The position numbers and the translations under genes were made by a program. Shown piece by piece: positions 6,766 through 6,860 of a stretch of DNA of 6,860 bases (positions within the stretch are counted from its first letter, which is position 1; every line of letters begins with the position of its first letter). The notes beneath the pieces were generated by a model. The model was not told where the DNA came from, ran no database searches, and worked only from the letters and a program-made list of their open reading frames with translations. The stretch is from an uncultured Alphaproteobacteria bacterium (GTDB lineage: Bacteria; Pseudomonadota; Alphaproteobacteria; Rs-D84), in the NCBI GenBank assembly GCA_946611025.1, contig CAMOCR010000039.1, forward strand, positions 1-6,860. Direction: 5' to 3'.

Positions 6766-6794
6766 TTGCAAAATGAAAAAAGTATATATATAAT
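6766..6794 (+). promoter_or_regulatory. Consensus promoter of the tRNA-Gln gene
   Basis: TTGCAA (6766-6771) and a perfect TATAAT (6789-6794) are spaced by exactly 17 bp, with transcription expected near 6801, a few bases before the tRNA. It begins only six bases after the stop codon of the preceding gene, which fits a stable-RNA promoter independent of it. Confidence 0.75.
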
Positions 6795-6806
6795 AGCGCT
6801 ACGTTT

Positions 6807-6860
6807 TGGGGCATAGTTTAATGGTAGAACATCGGACTCTGACTCCGCTAGTGTTGGTTC
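6807..6860 (+). tRNA. tRNA-Gln (anticodon CUG), 3'-truncated by window end
   Basis: The acceptor 5' strand TGGGGCA (6807-6813) starts with the U1 typical of glutamine tRNAs. The D-arm GTTTAATGGTAGAAC follows, then anticodon loop CTCTGAC (6837-6843) with anticodon CTG at 6839-6841, which reads CAG. The variable loop is TAGT, and the T-arm begins GTTGG TTC at the window edge. The anticodon stem is TCGGA/TCCGC, so the outermost pair (27-43) is a U-C mismatch. The 3' acceptor strand lies outside the window. Confidence 0.92.

Overview
The window looks like chromosomal DNA of a Gram-negative bacterium with AT-biased but mixed composition. An outer-membrane autotransporter and a periplasmic-type Ntn-hydrolase with a Sec signal peptide both imply two membranes. 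The tRNA-Gln(CUG) form and general gene style fit an uncultured, possibly gut-associated alphaproteobacterium. That placement is an inference from family knowledge, not something the sequence proves.

Layout. Bases 1-3074 (+) hold the 3' part of a large autotransporter whose passenger has the fold landmarks of an S8 subtilisin-like protease but seems to have lost the catalytic Asp and Ser. Its last 12 codons plus 33 bp downstream are duplicated 102 bp further on (3038-3107 and 3140-3209), with a palindromic element between the copies. A near-consensus promoter (3229-3256) then drives a small orphan basic protein (3287-3694, +). That gene ends in a strong hairpin (3696-3720), which also terminates the convergent DUF1015-family gene (3721-4959, -).

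Upstream of the DUF1015 gene, on the same strand, lies a secreted penicillin V acylase/choloylglycine hydrolase-family enzyme (5026-6105, -) with all core catalytic residues. The 66-bp gap between the two carries an internal promoter and an inverted repeat that covers the -10 box and the Shine-Dalgarno of the DUF1015 gene. A divergent intergenic region (6106-6213) separates the acylase from a histidine-rich DUF5662-like protein (6214-6759, +). The window ends inside a tRNA-Gln(CUG) with its own consensus promoter.

The genes do not form one obvious pathway. The two cell-envelope proteins (pseudo-subtilase autotransporter and secreted amidase) face the environment, and the others look like housekeeping or unknown functions. 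The strongest candidates for something new are the apparent pseudoprotease autotransporter and the duplicated 3' end with its palindromic element.
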